DNA from: Paramarasmius palmivorus
Taxonomy: Eukaryota > Basidiomycota > Agaricomycetes > Agaricales > Marasmiaceae
Length of the DNA: 30,966 nucleotides
Direction: 5' to 3'
Assembly (NCBI GenBank): GCA_037176845.1
Contig: JAYKXP010000305.1
Span: 1 to 30,966 of the forward strand
Notes under the pieces: generated by a model
The model's database searches: none
Told to the model about the DNA's origin: nothing
What the model saw: the letters and a program-made list of their open reading frames with translations, nothing else
Part shown: positions 30,787 to 30,966 of the stretch, in pieces
Numbering within the stretch: position 1 is the stretch's first letter
Layout: each line of letters begins with the position of its first letter
Translations under genes and position numbers: made by a program

Positions 30787-30966
30787 TTACACTGAATATG
30801 TGATTCAAGTCAAGCAGTTGTATGTACGTATATCGGGTCACATAGATGAACAATACCTCGTTCCCAGCATTTTGGGAGGTTCTTGATGAACGCCCAACGA
30901 GCCATCTCCAAATCTGCCACTGCTTCAGAGTGCTTGTACGGCTCCCACCTCAACTCCTGAGATGGC
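30787..30966 (-). CDS. 3' end of an unidentified gene, cut by window edge
   Basis: On the minus strand the frame is open from the window edge (30966) to 30857, reading ELRWEPYKHSEAVADLEMAR then WAFIKNLPKCWER. It is followed by a 65-nt GT-AG intron (30856-30792) and a last exon that adds one residue and a TAA stop (30789-30787). The amino acid pattern is regular and charged with spaced tryptophans, unlike random translation. No family is recognised from about 37 residues. Confidence 0.35.

Noticed and set aside
1..30966. CRISPR arrays, tRNA/rRNA genes, bacterial operons
   Set aside because: No regularly spaced short repeats, no cloverleaf or rRNA-like sequence was noticed, and gene structure is clearly fungal.

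Overview
The window looks like genomic DNA of a filamentous basidiomycete fungus, probably an Agaricomycete. The gene models that can be rebuilt have many introns of about 43-98 nt (mostly 48-55) with canonical GT-AG borders. The recognisable families, C2-like/NACHT STAND proteins and a DUF6533-type membrane protein, are typical of mushroom-forming fungi. Nothing bacterial (ribosome binding sites, operons) is seen, so many open frames with GTG/TTG starts are not genes.

Layout. 1-3700: gene-poor flank with a broken retropepsin-like fragment (328-632) and a hairpin-forming inverted repeat (1446-1592). 3725-25075: a degenerate tandem array. The ideal unit is a head region, a NACHT gene, a 3' flank, block X and block Y. 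Only the X-Y end of the first unit remains (3725-6740). Unit A (about 6741-17275) is complete. Unit B (about 17276-25075) lacks block X. Both NACHT genes (8707-12275 and 19095-22664) can be modelled as intact 11-exon genes with matching intron positions and phases. They encode about 1011 and 1015 residues: an N-terminal C2-like domain, a helical predomain, a NACHT NTPase with Walker A and B motifs, a fast-diverging segment and a conserved short C-terminal module. WD40, ankyrin or TPR repeats, usual at the end of such proteins, are absent. Block X holds two decayed copies of an unidentified intron-containing gene. The unit head holds a possible tiny secreted protein in A, disrupted in B.

25076-28989 contains two doubtful gene remnants (25651 onward and 27001 onward) and otherwise nothing assignable. 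28990-30479 on the minus strand is a well-supported 12-exon gene for a 286-residue multi-pass DUF6533-type membrane protein, including a 10-nt micro-exon. At the right edge the last exons of another minus-strand gene enter the window.

Interpretation: this is an actively duplicating NLR-like locus. The NACHT core is kept, the segment before the C-terminal module diverges sharply, and the 3' end and flank are strikingly similar between copies. That pattern suggests gene conversion plus diversification, as expected for fungal non-self recognition or immunity-like receptors. The role is inferred from family and pattern, not shown directly.
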